A DNA stretch of 64,000 bases from Bradyrhizobium sp. 164 (GCF_023073715.1 NZ_JADPKA010000083.1:248001-312000); one strand, 5' to 3'. Counted from the stretch's first letter, positions 9,073-18,962 are shown. A program made the numbers and translations. The notes: generated from the letters alone by a model not told the origin.

Positions 9073-10137
9073 ATGGAGTTCAGACGTCTTGCCGCCGGAG
9101 CGCTTGCGGCGCTCGCCTTCCTTGTCACGGCACCCGCCAGCGGACAGCAGGGCACGCTCACGTCCCGGCAATCCGAGGCGCTCGCCGCCTACCAGCGGGC
9201 GCTGGCCGACTTCAAATCGATCCTGGCCGAGCGGCGGCGCCAGATCGAGGCGAAGCAGCCGCTGCCGAGCCTGCCGGGCCAGCCGCTGTACCTGGCGCGC
9301 ATCGCCGTCATCAGCACCTACAAGGATCTCACCGACGCCATTCCGTCCAGAATCGGAAAGCCCAACAAGTTCGAAATTCCCCCGGCCTATTTCGATGCAG
9401 ATATCGAGCCGCTGATCGACGAATATTCGAGGCTATTCGACATCATGGAGGCACCGCCCGCCGGAGCGCAAAACTCGCCGACGCCGTTCAAGGACGTCGC
9501 CGATCTCGCCTTCGCGATCGCGCGCGCCAAGGGGCTTGCACCTGAACACGCGGAAGTCGCGGGGCGCATCAGCCTCGGCCTGTTCTTCGCCGAGACCAAC
9601 GGCAAGCAGAATGTCCGCAATGCGCGCTCGAACACCTATATGGGCAGCTTCCAGACCGGCCCCTCCGAGGACCGCAACGGCCGCAGGAAATGGGAAGCCC
9701 TCAAGGGGGCGATCGATCCCGAACTGAGCGCGCGCCACGACAAGGAGGAGGCGCGCACCCGCGGCACCGATCAGCGCTTCAATCACTGGACCAATGTGCG
9801 CAACGGCGTGATGAACGCGCATGCCGATCTGTTCCGGGATATCCCCGGGATCGTGAAGACGCTGCCCGACCCGATCGACCAGATGAAGCTGTTCGAGCTG
9901 ATCCAGATCGTGCCCACCCCGACCAGATCCGCGCTCAAGTCGGGGGATCTCCTGAATTACCGGGTGTCCAGTCCAACGGTCATGAAGCACCTGCGCAACA
10001 ACAGCATCTTCGCGTTCGGACAGGCCGATCGATCGCGAAGCTCGGCCAGCTTCCGGGAGATTCTCGCTGCGATGTGGCTGTTCAACCGCAAGTTCGAGCG
10101 GGCCATGGGGAAATATGCCGAGATCAGGGTGCGCTGA
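9073..10137 (+). CDS. Exported protein of unknown function with lysozyme-like sequence pattern
   Basis: A 354-residue protein with a clear Sec signal peptide (basic MEFRR, then a hydrophobic run, cleavage near PASGQQ). ATG at 9073 has AGGA 8 nt upstream. I do not recognise a named family with certainty. The segment from E174 (FFAETNGKQN) to Q194 (NTYMGSFQTG) resembles the E...GLMQ spacing of lytic-transglycosylase (SLT/lysozyme-fold) active sites, so a periplasmic glycan-cleaving role is conceivable. Residues 28-70 are helical and charged. It stands alone between a hairpin and the RND operon. Confidence 0.7.
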   Translation: MEFRRLAAGALAALAFLVTAPASGQQGTLTSRQSEALAAYQRALADFKSILAERRRQIEAKQPLPSLPGQPLYLARIAVISTYKDLTDAIPSRIGKPNKFEIPPAYFDADIEPLIDEYSRLFDIMEAPPAGAQNSPTPFKDVADLAFAIARAKGLAPEHAEVAGRISLGLFFAETNGKQNVRNARSNTYMGSFQTGPSEDRNGRRKWEALKGAIDPELSARHDKEEARTRGTDQRFNHWTNVRNGVMNAHADLFRDIPGIVKTLPDPIDQMKLFELIQIVPTPTRSALKSGDLLNYRVSSPTVMKHLRNNSIFAFGQADRSRSSASFREILAAMWLFNRKFERAMGKYAEIRVR

Positions 10138-10379
10138 GGGTTCGGCGCACTACAACGTGGAGAACCATCATATTCCGTCCGGATCGGCGCATCCTTCAGG
10201 CCGTTGTTGTCATAGGGCTTGCGCAGCGTGCCGTTCGTCGCGGCCTCATGACAAACCTGTCAAAGGGCATGCCACCGTTTGCAGCGCAAGGCCTTTGACT
10301 GCCATGGCTATGGTGTTCCACGGCGGGGCATTTGTTGGTAGCCTGCCGCACCGACAGACAGCAATCGGGGGGCCACCGA
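10138..10379. other. Intergenic region before RND operon, with short dyad
   Basis: 242 bp without a convincing gene. It contains the inverted repeat TGACA (10249-10253) / TGTCA (10258-10262) with a 4-bp spacer, about 118 bp before the adaptor start, which could be a repressor site. No regulator gene is adjacent to this pump operon. Confidence 0.4.
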
Positions 10380-11573
10380 ATGACGCGCGCGAATCCCGCA
10401 TCTCCCGCACGACGTAACGAAGGGTGGAGACATGTCGCGCGGGCCTTGGCAACGGCAAGCGCCGTTGTGCTGCTCGCCGGCTGCGAGGACAAGAACACGT
10501 TCGTGGCCCCACCGCCGCCCAAGGTGGACGTGGCAACGCCCGTGCAGCGCGCCGTAACGCGCTATATCGAGGCGACCGGCAACACCGCCCCGATCAAGAG
10601 CGTCGATCTCGTCGCGCGCGTGCAAGGTTTTCTGCAATCGATCGACTATCAAGACGGCACCTTCGTCAAGCAGGGCACCCAGCTCTTCACCATCGAGCCG
10701 GAGACCTACAAGCTCAAGCTCGAGCAGGCGCAGGCGGCCGAAGCCGGCGCGCAGGCCTCGCTCCGGCAGGCGGAAGCCGACTACAAGCGGCAAGCCGAGC
10801 TGGTGCAGCGCCAGGCGGTGTCACAGGCGACACTCGACACCTCAACGTCCAACCGCGACAACGCGCAGGCCAGTCTCCAGCAGGCGCAGGCCAACACCCG
10901 AATTGCCGAGGTCAATTACGGCTACACCAAGGTGACCGCGCCGTTCGACGGCGTCGTCAGCGCCCACATGGTCTCGATCGGCGAGCTCGTCGGCGTGTCC
11001 TCCCCGACCCAGCTCGCCACCATCGTCGCGATGGACCCGATCTACGTGAACTTCACCGTCAACGAGCAGGACGTACTGCGCATCCGCGCCGAGGCGGCTC
11101 GCCGGGGACTGACGCCGGCCGACCTCAAGCAATTTCCGATCCAGCTCGGCCTCCAGACCGAGACCGGCTATCCGCATGAAGGCCATCTCGACTACGTCTC
11201 GCCGACCCTCAACCAATCGACGGGCACGCTGGCGGTGCGCGGCCTCGTCCCCAATGACAAGCGGGTGCTATTGCCCGGCTATTTCGTCCGCGTTCGCGTG
11301 CCCTTCGATCAGGAGAAGACCGCGCTGCTCGTTCCCGACACCGCGCTCGGGAGCGACCAGGGTGGCCGCTATCTGCTGGTGGTCAACAGCGACAACGTCG
11401 TCGAGCATCGCAAGGTGCAGATCGGTCCCGTCGACAATGGCCTACGCGTGATCGAGAGCGGCCTGAAGCCGGAGGACCGCGTGGTCATCGCAGGGTTGCT
11501 GCGGGTGATTCCGGGTCAGAAGATCGACCCGCAAACAACGAAGATCGAGCAGCCGCAGGCGTCTGCCAAGTAA
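10380..11573 (+). CDS. RND efflux periplasmic adaptor lipoprotein (HlyD/AcrA family)
   Basis: A 397-residue membrane-fusion protein. It carries a lipoprotein signal with lipobox LLAGC (Cys 35), so the mature protein should be lipid-anchored. After that come the first half of the lipoyl domain (about 58-100), a coiled-coil hairpin rich in Ala/Gln (about 115-180), the second lipoyl half (GYTKVTAPFDGVVSAHMV), and beta-barrel and membrane-proximal domains to about 395. I start at ATG 10380 behind a G-rich ribosome site; the frame is open from a TTG upstream. It is encoded 40 bp before the RND pump, with which it forms the inner-membrane part of a tripartite exporter. Substrates unknown. Confidence 0.9.
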   Translation: MTRANPASPARRNEGWRHVARALATASAVVLLAGCEDKNTFVAPPPPKVDVATPVQRAVTRYIEATGNTAPIKSVDLVARVQGFLQSIDYQDGTFVKQGTQLFTIEPETYKLKLEQAQAAEAGAQASLRQAEADYKRQAELVQRQAVSQATLDTSTSNRDNAQASLQQAQANTRIAEVNYGYTKVTAPFDGVVSAHMVSIGELVGVSSPTQLATIVAMDPIYVNFTVNEQDVLRIRAEAARRGLTPADLKQFPIQLGLQTETGYPHEGHLDYVSPTLNQSTGTLAVRGLVPNDKRVLLPGYFVRVRVPFDQEKTALLVPDTALGSDQGGRYLLVVNSDNVVEHRKVQIGPVDNGLRVIESGLKPEDRVVIAGLLRVIPGQKIDPQTTKIEQPQASAK

Positions 11574-11613
11574 TATCTGCCAAGTAAGTTCTGCAAGTGA
11601 GGGGTCGCCAGCC

Positions 11614-14600
11614 ATGATCTCAAAGTTCTTCATCGAGCGGCCGGTCCTCTCGAACGTAATCGCGCTTCTGATGATCCTGATCGGCGGCGTCGCGCTGTTC
11701 AACCTCGCGATTGCGCAATATCCCGACGTGGTGCCGCCGACGGTGCAGGTCACCACCCGCTATCCCGGCGCCAGCGCCAAGACCGTGATCGACACCGTGG
11801 CGCTGCCGATCGAGCAGCAGGTCAACGGCGTCGAGGACATGCTCTACATGCAGTCCTACAGCGGCTCCGACGGCACTTATACGCTGACTGTCACATTCAA
11901 GATCGGCACTGACCTCAATTTCGCGCAGGTGCTGGTGCAGAACCGCGTCTCCAGCGCGCTGTCGCAACTGCCGCAGGCGGTGCAGAACCAGGGCGTCACC
12001 GTGCAGAAGCGGTCGACCTCGATCCTGCTGTTCGTGACCCTGACCTCGCCCGACGCGAAGTACGACAGCCTGTATTTGAGCAACTACGCCACCATCAACA
12101 TTCGCGACGAGCTCTCGCGCCTGCCCGGCGTCGGCAACGTCACGGTGTTTGGCGCAGGCCAATATTCGATGCGAGTCTGGCTCGATCCGAACAAGCTGCA
12201 GGTCCGTGGCCTCGTGCCGCAGGACGTCATCCAGGCGATCCAGCAGCAGAGCCAGCAGGTCTCCGCCGGCCAGGTCGGCGCGCCGCCGACGCCGCCGGGC
12301 CAAGCGTTCCAATACACACTCAACGTCAATGGCCGGCTCGACGACACCAGCCAGTTCGAGAATATCATCGTCAAGACGGGCAGCAGCGGCGACGTCACGC
12401 GCGTGCGCGACGTCGGCTGGGTCGAATTGGGCGCGCAGACCTATAGCCAGATCTTCTCGCTCAACAAGCAGCCGGCAGTCGGCATCGGCGTATTCCAGTC
12501 GCCCGGCGCCAACGCGCTCCAGGTCGAGCAGGCGGTCGAGAAGAAGATGGCGGAACTCGCCAAGCGCTTCCCGGAAGGCATCAAGTACGACACGCCGTTC
12601 GACACCACCAAGTTCGTGGAGGCCTCGGTGCACGAGGTCTATATGACGCTGATCGAGGCCGGCTTGCTCGTGCTGGTCGTGATCCTGGTTTTCTTGCAGG
12701 ATTGGCGCGCGATGCTGGTTCCGGCGACCACCGTGCCGGTGACCATCATCGGCGCATTCGCTGCGATGGCGGCGCTCGGCTTCACCATCAACATGTCGAC
12801 GCTGTTTGCGATCGTGCTCGCGATCGGCATCGTCGTCGACGACGCCATCGTCGTGGTCGAAGGCGCCGCCCACAACATCGAGCAGGGCATGAACGGCCAC
12901 GACGCCGCGATCAAGGCGATGGATCAACTGTTCGCGCCGATCGTCGGCATCACCCTGGTGCTGATCTCGGTGTTTCTGCCGGCCTCGTTCCTCGCGGGGC
13001 TGACCGGGCGCATCTATTCGCAATTCGCGCTGGTGATCGCCGCGACCGCTCTTCTATCCGCCATCAACGCGGCGACGCTGAAGCCGACGCAGTGTGCGCT
13101 CTGGCTGCGGCCGGCGGTGCCGCCGGAACAGCGCAATTTCTTCTACCGCGGCTTCAATGCCGTCTATAACAGGCTCGAACGCGGCTACACCCGCTTGATC
13201 GGCTTCCTGGTCAGACACGCCACTGTCTCGGTCGCGGTAGCGCTGGTCCTGATCGGGATCGGCGGCTATGGCCTGTCGCGGGTGCCGACCGGCTTCCTGC
13301 CGATCGAGGACCAGGGCTATCTGATCGCGGCCGTGCAGCTGCCCGACGGCGCCGCCCTGGAGCGGACCCAAGCCGTGCTCGACAGAGCCAGCGAGCTGAT
13401 CAAGGACACGCCCGGCGTCCAGCAGGTCATCACCATCGCCGGCATCTCCGCGCTCGACAACAGCGCCAGCCTCGCCAATACCGGCGTCGCCTACATCATC
13501 CTGAAGGATTGGGAGGCGCGCAAAGGACCCGGAGAGGATTTGCGCTCGCTGGTGTACGGGCTCAACGACAAGCTCGCGACTATCATGGAGGCGCGCACCA
13601 TCGTCTTGCCGCCGCCGCCGATCCAGGGCATCGGCAATGCCGCCGGCTTCTCGATGCAGGTCGAGCTGCGCGACGGCAATAGCGATTTCGCCAAGCTGCA
13701 AGCGATCACCGGAGCGATGGTCAGTAACGGCCAGAGTCAGAGCGCGCTGCAGCGCGTGCAGTCCTCTTTCCGCTCCTCGGTGCCGCAATTCAACGTCGAG
13801 ATCGACCGCGTCAAGACCCAGACGCTGCATGTGACCACCGATCAGGTGTTCTCGGCGCTATCGACCTATCTGGGGTCGTCCTACGTCAACCAGTTCAACA
13901 AGTTCGGCCGCGTGTTCCAGGTCTACACCCAGGCCGATCCGGCCTTCCGTGTCACCGAGCGCGACATCGCCAACATGCAGGTCCGCAACTCGAACGGCGA
14001 CATGATCCCGATCGGCACCGTCGCCAAGATCACGGCGGCCACCGGTCCGTCGCTGATCAGCCTCTACAATCTCTATCCGTCCTCGACCGTGATCGGCCTG
14101 CCGGCGCAGGGCTATTCCTCCGGGCAGTCGCTGAAGCTGATGGAGGAGATCGCGGATAAGACGCTGCCGCCGGGCACCGGCTATGAATGGACCGCGATGT
14201 CCTACCAGGAGAAGGCGGTCTCTAACCAGATCTACTGGGTGTTCGGCCTCGCCATGCTGCTGGTCTATCTCGTGCTCGCCGGGCAGTATGAGAGCTGGTA
14301 CGCGCCGATCTCCGTGATCCTCGCCGTGCCGCTGTCGCTGCTCGGGCCGATGCTGATCCTCAGCGGGCTCAAGATCGACAACAACCTCTATTGCCAAATC
14401 GGGCTGATCCTGCTGATCGCGCTCTCGGCCAAGAACGCGATCCTGATCGTCGAGGTCGGGCTCGAGCTGCACGGCCGCGACGGCAAGCCGATCCTGGACT
14501 CCGCGATCGAGGCCGCGCGCGCCCGCTTCCGTCCGATCCTGATGACGTCGTTCGCCTTCATCCTTGGGGTGGTGCCGCTAGTGCTGGCCACCGGTGCCGG

Positions 14601-14772
14601 CGCCAGCGCGCGCAAGTCCATCGGCATCACCGTGTTCTCGGGCATGCTGGCCTCGACCTGCCTCGCGGTGTTGTTCGTGCCGGCCTTCTTCGTGGTGGTG
14701 CAGCGCTTCGAGAACTGGCGGGCGTCGAAGAAGGTGGTGAAGGTGAAAGCGGCGGCGGAGGTGAAGCCTTAA
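11614..14772 (+). CDS. RND multidrug efflux permease (AcrB/MexF-like, HAE1)
   Basis: A 1052-residue inner-membrane proton/drug antiporter, the normal length for HAE1 pumps. The opening MISKFFIERPVLSNVIALLM is typical. Proton-relay residues are where expected: D409-D410 in the transmembrane-4 motif (GIVVDDAIVVVEG) and K940 in LSAKNAILIVEVG, corresponding to AcrB D407/D408/K940. Porter-domain motifs such as the FxGDxx-like segments and a long periplasmic loop are intact. It is co-transcribed with the adaptor gene. No outer-membrane channel gene follows, so it probably borrows a TolC/OprM-like protein encoded elsewhere. Downstream is a repeat element and then a convergent antiporter gene. Confidence 0.92.
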   Translation: MISKFFIERPVLSNVIALLMILIGGVALFNLAIAQYPDVVPPTVQVTTRYPGASAKTVIDTVALPIEQQVNGVEDMLYMQSYSGSDGTYTLTVTFKIGTDLNFAQVLVQNRVSSALSQLPQAVQNQGVTVQKRSTSILLFVTLTSPDAKYDSLYLSNYATINIRDELSRLPGVGNVTVFGAGQYSMRVWLDPNKLQVRGLVPQDVIQAIQQQSQQVSAGQVGAPPTPPGQAFQYTLNVNGRLDDTSQFENIIVKTGSSGDVTRVRDVGWVELGAQTYSQIFSLNKQPAVGIGVFQSPGANALQVEQAVEKKMAELAKRFPEGIKYDTPFDTTKFVEASVHEVYMTLIEAGLLVLVVILVFLQDWRAMLVPATTVPVTIIGAFAAMAALGFTINMSTLFAIVLAIGIVVDDAIVVVEGAAHNIEQGMNGHDAAIKAMDQLFAPIVGITLVLISVFLPASFLAGLTGRIYSQFALVIAATALLSAINAATLKPTQCALWLRPAVPPEQRNFFYRGFNAVYNRLERGYTRLIGFLVRHATVSVAVALVLIGIGGYGLSRVPTGFLPIEDQGYLIAAVQLPDGAALERTQAVLDRASELIKDTPGVQQVITIAGISALDNSASLANTGVAYIILKDWEARKGPGEDLRSLVYGLNDKLATIMEARTIVLPPPPIQGIGNAAGFSMQVELRDGNSDFAKLQAITGAMVSNGQSQSALQRVQSSFRSSVPQFNVEIDRVKTQTLHVTTDQVFSALSTYLGSSYVNQFNKFGRVFQVYTQADPAFRVTERDIANMQVRNSNGDMIPIGTVAKITAATGPSLISLYNLYPSSTVIGLPAQGYSSGQSLKLMEEIADKTLPPGTGYEWTAMSYQEKAVSNQIYWVFGLAMLLVYLVLAGQYESWYAPISVILAVPLSLLGPMLILSGLKIDNNLYCQIGLILLIALSAKNAILIVEVGLELHGRDGKPILDSAIEAARARFRPILMTSFAFILGVVPLVLATGAGASARKSIGITVFSGMLASTCLAVLFVPAFFVVVQRFENWRASKKVVKVKAAAEVKP

Positions 14773-14810
14773 GCGCCGTTGGGTGCACCGGCGAGGCTCC
14801 GGGCTCGCTG

Positions 14811-14942
14811 CGACCTCTCCCGCTTGCGGGAGAGGTCGACGCGCGGAGCGCGGCGGGTGAGCGCTCTCTCCTCTTGGGGAGTGTCCCGATGAGGAGACAC
14901 CCTCTCCCCGACCCTCTCCCGCAAGCGGGAGAGGGAGCGCAC
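14811..14942. repeat. Intergenic palindromic repeat, family B copy 1
   Basis: Starts with the stem CCTCTCCCGCTTGCGGGAGAGG and ends with the related CCCTCTCCCGCAAGCGGGAG segment, with a GGTGAG...GGAGACACCCTC core between. The same arrangement recurs at 41211-41338 and 54563-54677, and in part at 39555-39615. It lies between convergent genes and could form a strong transcript-end hairpin. Confidence 0.8.
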
Positions 14943-14968
14943 CGTCGGCGCGGCTCCAGTCCACCCCA

Positions 14969-17230
14969 CTAAGCCTTCTCCGCCGGCGGCCGCTGCGCCT
15001 CGCCGCTCGACACCAGCAGCACCGAGGCCTTCGACTGCCTCAGCACGGCGGCGGCGACGCCGCCGAAGGAGAGATGATTGGCCTCGATCCGGTCGACGCC
15101 CATGACCACGAGGTCGACGTCGGTGGTGTCGATCTCGCGCAGGATCGCCGCCTCCGGCGCCCGGTTCACGCGCAGCGTCGTGGTGATGTCGACCTCGTAG
15201 CGGGCGGCGAGATCGCTGGTGTCCTTGAGGATGCCGGTCTCCTGGCTCAATCCGCGGGAGGTGCCCCGCTGCGCGCCCTTGTCGCGCGTCGTCGCCACAT
15301 AGATCACGCGGAGCGAGCCTGAGCCGGCCTGCGCCAGCGCCACCGCGACCTCGGCGCCGCGCTTGGAGATGCCGCTGCCGGAAACCGGAACGAGGATGTT
15401 GAGGGCGTCGGGTATCGGCTGCTTCAGGTGCTTGCCCTTGGCCGCCACGATCGCGAGCGGCCCCTCGAACTCGGCGGCGATGTCCTCGATCTTCCGATTG
15501 AAGCGATCCTTGGCGGCAGCGACCTTGTCGATGCCGACGACGAGGAGATCAAAGCCCTTGCGTGCTTCGTCGGCAATGGTTTCGGCCAGCTCTGCGCGCC
15601 TGGCCCGGGTAACGACATCGACGCTGCCGGCATTCCCGTCACCACTGGCGGAGACGGTTTCGGCGGCCTTCTTCACCACGGCTTCGTGGCTCTCGTCCTC
15701 GCCCTTGTCCTTTTCCTTGGCGCGCTCGCCGATGTGCAGAACGGTGATCGGCAGGCCGCGCATGCCGGCGATCAGGCCCGCGACGTGGGCGGCGAAGGTG
15801 GCGTTGACGCTGTCGTCGACAGCGAGCAAAGGACGTTCGAGATTGGCGATGAAGCCGCGTCTCTCGAATTCTTCCCGCTCCAGCCGCTCCCTCTCCTCTT
15901 GGTTCATCGGCAGCTTTGCCAGCGCCGCGCGCAGCATCGGCGGCATCGCCATCGTGGTCAAGATCGCCATGGTCACGATCATCGTGAACAGGTTCTGGCT
16001 GAGCACGCCGATGGAGAGGCCGATGGTCGCGATGATGACCTCGGTCGAGCCGCGCGCGTTCATGCCGCTGGCGAGCGCCAGCGATTCCCTCGCATTCAAC
16101 CCGCCCACGGTGCCGCCGACGAACGCGCCGCCGAACTTGCCGACGCTGGCGATCACGACCAGCAGGCCGGTGAGCATCAGCAGATTGGGGTCGCGAAGCA
16201 CCGAGAGATCGGCGCTGAGCCCGGCGAGGCCGAAGAACACCGGCATGAAGAAGCTCGAGATCAGGCCGCGCAGGCGCTCGTCGATCTGCCGGGTCAGGAT
16301 CGGGGACTCCCCGACCAGGATGCCGGCGACGAAGGCACCCAACACGGTGTGCACCCCGATCAGATGCGTGATCATTGCCATGACGCTCATCAACAGCAGG
16401 ATCACCGTGATGACCGCGGCTGCGCTGACGAGATTGTCGTTGGCCCAACGGATCAGTTGGAACACCAGGCGGCGGCCGATGGTGAAGCTGACGGCCAGGA
16501 AGGCGAGCGTCCCCAGCACGGCTTTCGCCACGGAGCCGAAGTCAAGCGTGCCGTGCGAGGCCAGGCTGAAGATGACGGCGATAATGATCCAGCCGATGGT
16601 GTCGTCGATGACGGCGGTCGCGACGATGATCTGCCCGACATTGCGGCGCATGAAATTCATCTCGCGCACGACCACGGCGACGATCTTCACAGACGAGATC
16701 GACAGCGCCGTGCCCATGAACAGCGAGGCCACGAGGCGCGCTTGCGGATCGGGCAGCAGCGCATCGGGGAGGAATTCGCCGAGCGCAAAGCCGCAGGCGA
16801 AGGGCACGAGGATGCCGGCAATCGAGATCGCGATCGCCGCCCTGCCGACCTTCCGGACCAGCTTGAGGTCGGTCTCCATGCCGGTCAGCAGCAGCAGCAG
16901 CAGAATGCCGAACTGGGCGATGCCGTCGATCATCGCCTTCTGTTCGGGCGTCTTGGGAAAGATCGCGTGCTGGGCCTCGGGCCAGATCCAGCCGAACAGC
17001 GACGGCCCCAGGATGATGCCGGCGAGCAGTTCGCCGATCACCGAGGGCTGGCCGATGCGCTGCATGAGCTCGCCGAGACCGCGGCCGACCGCGATCAGCA
17101 ACACGATCTGCGCCACCAGGAGGAATTCGGACGGGCCGGCCGATTTGCCGCCCTCGGCACTCGCCGCAATGGTGGTGAGGACAAGCGCCGCGGGGACAAG
17201 GCCGACCGGTCGGAGCAGGCTCCACTGCAT
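14969..17230 (-). CDS. Kef/CPA2-type cation:proton antiporter with two C-terminal USP domains
   Basis: A 753-residue fusion. Residues 1-440 form a Na+/H+-exchanger (CPA2) membrane domain of about 12-13 spans, with IGQPSVIGELLAGIILGPSL and an ATAVIDDTIGWII motif that carries the probable ion-binding acidic pair. Residues about 470-600 are a first universal-stress-protein-like domain (LLAVDDSVNATFAAHVAGLI). Residues about 610-745 are a second (ILVPVSGSGISKRGAEVAVA, VVMGVDRI, and ASVLLVSSG). USP domains on CPA2 exchangers are usually nucleotide-binding regulatory parts. The cation is not predictable. It stands as a single gene convergent with the RND operon. Confidence 0.87.
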   Translation of the reverse strand: MQWSLLRPVGLVPAALVLTTIAASAEGGKSAGPSEFLLVAQIVLLIAVGRGLGELMQRIGQPSVIGELLAGIILGPSLFGWIWPEAQHAIFPKTPEQKAMIDGIAQFGILLLLLLTGMETDLKLVRKVGRAAIAISIAGILVPFACGFALGEFLPDALLPDPQARLVASLFMGTALSISSVKIVAVVVREMNFMRRNVGQIIVATAVIDDTIGWIIIAVIFSLASHGTLDFGSVAKAVLGTLAFLAVSFTIGRRLVFQLIRWANDNLVSAAAVITVILLLMSVMAMITHLIGVHTVLGAFVAGILVGESPILTRQIDERLRGLISSFFMPVFFGLAGLSADLSVLRDPNLLMLTGLLVVIASVGKFGGAFVGGTVGGLNARESLALASGMNARGSTEVIIATIGLSIGVLSQNLFTMIVTMAILTTMAMPPMLRAALAKLPMNQEERERLEREEFERRGFIANLERPLLAVDDSVNATFAAHVAGLIAGMRGLPITVLHIGERAKEKDKGEDESHEAVVKKAAETVSASGDGNAGSVDVVTRARRAELAETIADEARKGFDLLVVGIDKVAAAKDRFNRKIEDIAAEFEGPLAIVAAKGKHLKQPIPDALNILVPVSGSGISKRGAEVAVALAQAGSGSLRVIYVATTRDKGAQRGTSRGLSQETGILKDTSDLAARYEVDITTTLRVNRAPEAAILREIDTTDVDLVVMGVDRIEANHLSFGGVAAAVLRQSKASVLLVSSGEAQRPPAEKA

Positions 17231-17484
17231 GCAGGTGTCATTCCCCCTTCATCTGTCCGGCGCAGCGCCGGGGCGAGAGGGGTAGAACCCGCAGGAGGCG
17301 GAGCGGGTTCCGCGCGCGCGGCGGAGTCAAAAAACGAAAAGTGCGAAAACAACCCCATGCACAGTAGAGATGGAGTTGAGAAACCTCACGAAATCTCGAT
17401 TTTACCGAAACGGCTTGCTACGTCGGGCAAAACACTGGCAGAATGGCATCGTAGCTGGCATGGGCCGGGTGCCTCCTCATCTTC

Positions 17485-17573
17485 CGTCATTGCGAGGAGC
17501 TCTTGCGACGGAGCAATCCAGAGTCCCTCTGCGGCAAGATTCTGGATTGCTTCGCTTCGCTCGCAAAATGACG
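17485..17573. repeat. Palindromic repeat, family A copy 1
   Basis: Imperfect palindrome starting CGTCATTGCGAGGAGC, with internal GAGCAATCCAGA and TCTGGATTGCTTCGC as the two stem halves, and ending GCTCGCAAAATGACG. Same family as 19794, 21440, 21608, 21775 and 22288. Confidence 0.88.
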
Positions 17574-17623
17574 ATGTGGAGAGAGTCCCCGCCTTAGGCC
17601 CGTTCGTGCCGCGGACGCAGCGC

Positions 17624-17707
17624 GTAGCCGGGATGAAGCGCAGCGAAATCCGGGTTCTAGCCGCGCGGTGAAACGCCTCGGATTGCGCTTCGCTCGATCC
17701 GGGCTAC
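17624..17707. repeat. Palindromic repeat, family D
   Basis: Left half GTAGCCGGGATGAAGCGCAG and right half CGCTTCGCTCGATCCGGGCT plus AC are inverted copies of one another, separated by a short divergent loop. This resembles a dispersed palindrome type common in Bradyrhizobium. Only one copy is seen in the window. Confidence 0.7.
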
Positions 17708-17739
17708 GGGACGGAGCCACGCGGCGCGAGTCGGCTACC

Positions 17740-18912
17740 TCACGCCGCCTGCGATGTCCGGATCTCGCGCGGCAGGATTAGCGCGGCGGCGATCGCCAGC
17801 AGGCAGAGGGCGGCGAAGGCGTGCAGCATGGTGACGAAGCCGCCCTGCTCGTAGAGCCAGGCGACCAAGCCGACCGAGGCGCCGGCCGCGGTGAAGCCGA
17901 CGAAATAGCGCACCGCATAGGCGCGCGAGCGCCACTCCTCCGTCGTGTATTTGCCGACCATGGCATCGTTCACCGTGACCTGCCCGAACGCGCCCATGAC
18001 GATGCCGATCGAGACCACGATCAGCGGCAGATTGGACATGCTGGCGGCCAGATACAGGAATGGCGCCAGCATGAAGGACAGCGGCAGCGCCACCGTCTTC
18101 AGCGAATAGCGGTCGAGCAGCCGCCCGATCGTATACTGCGTCATCGCGCCGAACACGTAGACGCCGGCCGCGATGACACCGAGCAGCGCCGGGCTCTTGG
18201 TCAGGTCCGAGAGCCGCTCGGCAAACAGCTTTGGCAGCGCCACCGTAACGGCGTTGAAGGTCGTCGAGATCGCGATCACCACGATCAGCAGCGCCAGGAT
18301 CACGCGCCACATGTCCTGCTTGGCGACGCGCGCCTGCGCCGCCGCCTGCTTGGCACCCTTGCGGTCCTCATGCACGACCGTCAGCGCAAAGGCGATGCCG
18401 ATCAGGATGGTGACGACGCCGGGAACGATGAAGGCGAAGCGCCAGCCGAGATATTGGCCGATCACGCCGGTGACCAGCGCTGAGGAGGCAACGCCGAGAT
18501 TGCCCCAGACGCCGTTGAGCCCCATCTCGCGGCCGAGCTTATCGGCATAGGACACGATCATCGCGGTGCCGACAGGATGATAGATCGAGGCAAAAATGCC
18601 GATCGCGAGCAGTGCCGCGCCGAGCTGCGCCGGGCTCGTCGCGAAGCCGACCGCGATCATGGACGCGCCGATGCCGACGAAGAAGATCAGCATCATGTGG
18701 CGGCGGCTCCAGCGGTCGCCAAGCCAGCCGGTGAGCAGCGAGCCTGCACCGAAGGCGACGAAGCCCGGCGTCGCATAGGGCAGAAGTTCCGAATAGGCCA
18801 TGCCGAGCGCCGGCCCCATGATGATCACGGCGGCGGCAAAGATCAGCATCGCATAATGGTCGATGAAATGGCCGGCATTGACGAAACTGATGACCCGGCT
18901 GGGGTTGTTCAT
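17740..18912 (-). CDS. MFS transporter
   Basis: A 390-residue major-facilitator protein with about 12 membrane spans. The loop-2 signature GWLGDRWSRRHMMLIFF lies near residues 62-78, and GIFASIYHPVGTAMI is reminiscent of the fosmidomycin-resistance (Fsr) branch. ATG at 18912 is preferred because AGGAGAGG lies just upstream; an in-frame GTG at 18930 lacks this. It is divergent from an AraC-type gene with about 50 bp between starts, so that regulator likely controls it. A comparable MFS/AraC pair is NimT/NimR in E. coli, but no substrate can be assigned here. Confidence 0.87.
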   Translation of the reverse strand: MNNPSRVISFVNAGHFIDHYAMLIFAAAVIIMGPALGMAYSELLPYATPGFVAFGAGSLLTGWLGDRWSRRHMMLIFFVGIGASMIAVGFATSPAQLGAALLAIGIFASIYHPVGTAMIVSYADKLGREMGLNGVWGNLGVASSALVTGVIGQYLGWRFAFIVPGVVTILIGIAFALTVVHEDRKGAKQAAAQARVAKQDMWRVILALLIVVIAISTTFNAVTVALPKLFAERLSDLTKSPALLGVIAAGVYVFGAMTQYTIGRLLDRYSLKTVALPLSFMLAPFLYLAASMSNLPLIVVSIGIVMGAFGQVTVNDAMVGKYTTEEWRSRAYAVRYFVGFTAAGASVGLVAWLYEQGGFVTMLHAFAALCLLAIAAALILPREIRTSQAA

Positions 18913-18962
18913 ACGAATCCTCTCCTGCACCGAAATCAGTTATATGTCGGGCGAATGATGGG

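Larger units (their letters stand above)
17231..17739. other. Gene-free region holding two palindromic repeats
   Basis: 509 bp between the antiporter start and the MFS stop. It holds one family A palindrome (17485-17573) and one family D palindrome (17624-17707), annotated separately. The first 250 bp probably carry the antiporter promoter; I see no convincing gene. Confidence 0.6.

Noticed and set aside
9062..9090. GGAAC followed 17 bases later by CGTC at the start of the exported-protein gene
   Set aside because: The -10 lies inside the coding sequence and deviates from CGTT.
15428..17671. 747-codon open frame antisense to the Kef/USP antiporter
   Set aside because: Shadow of the real gene: low-complexity His/Asp/Gln-rich product, and no ribosome site or family match.
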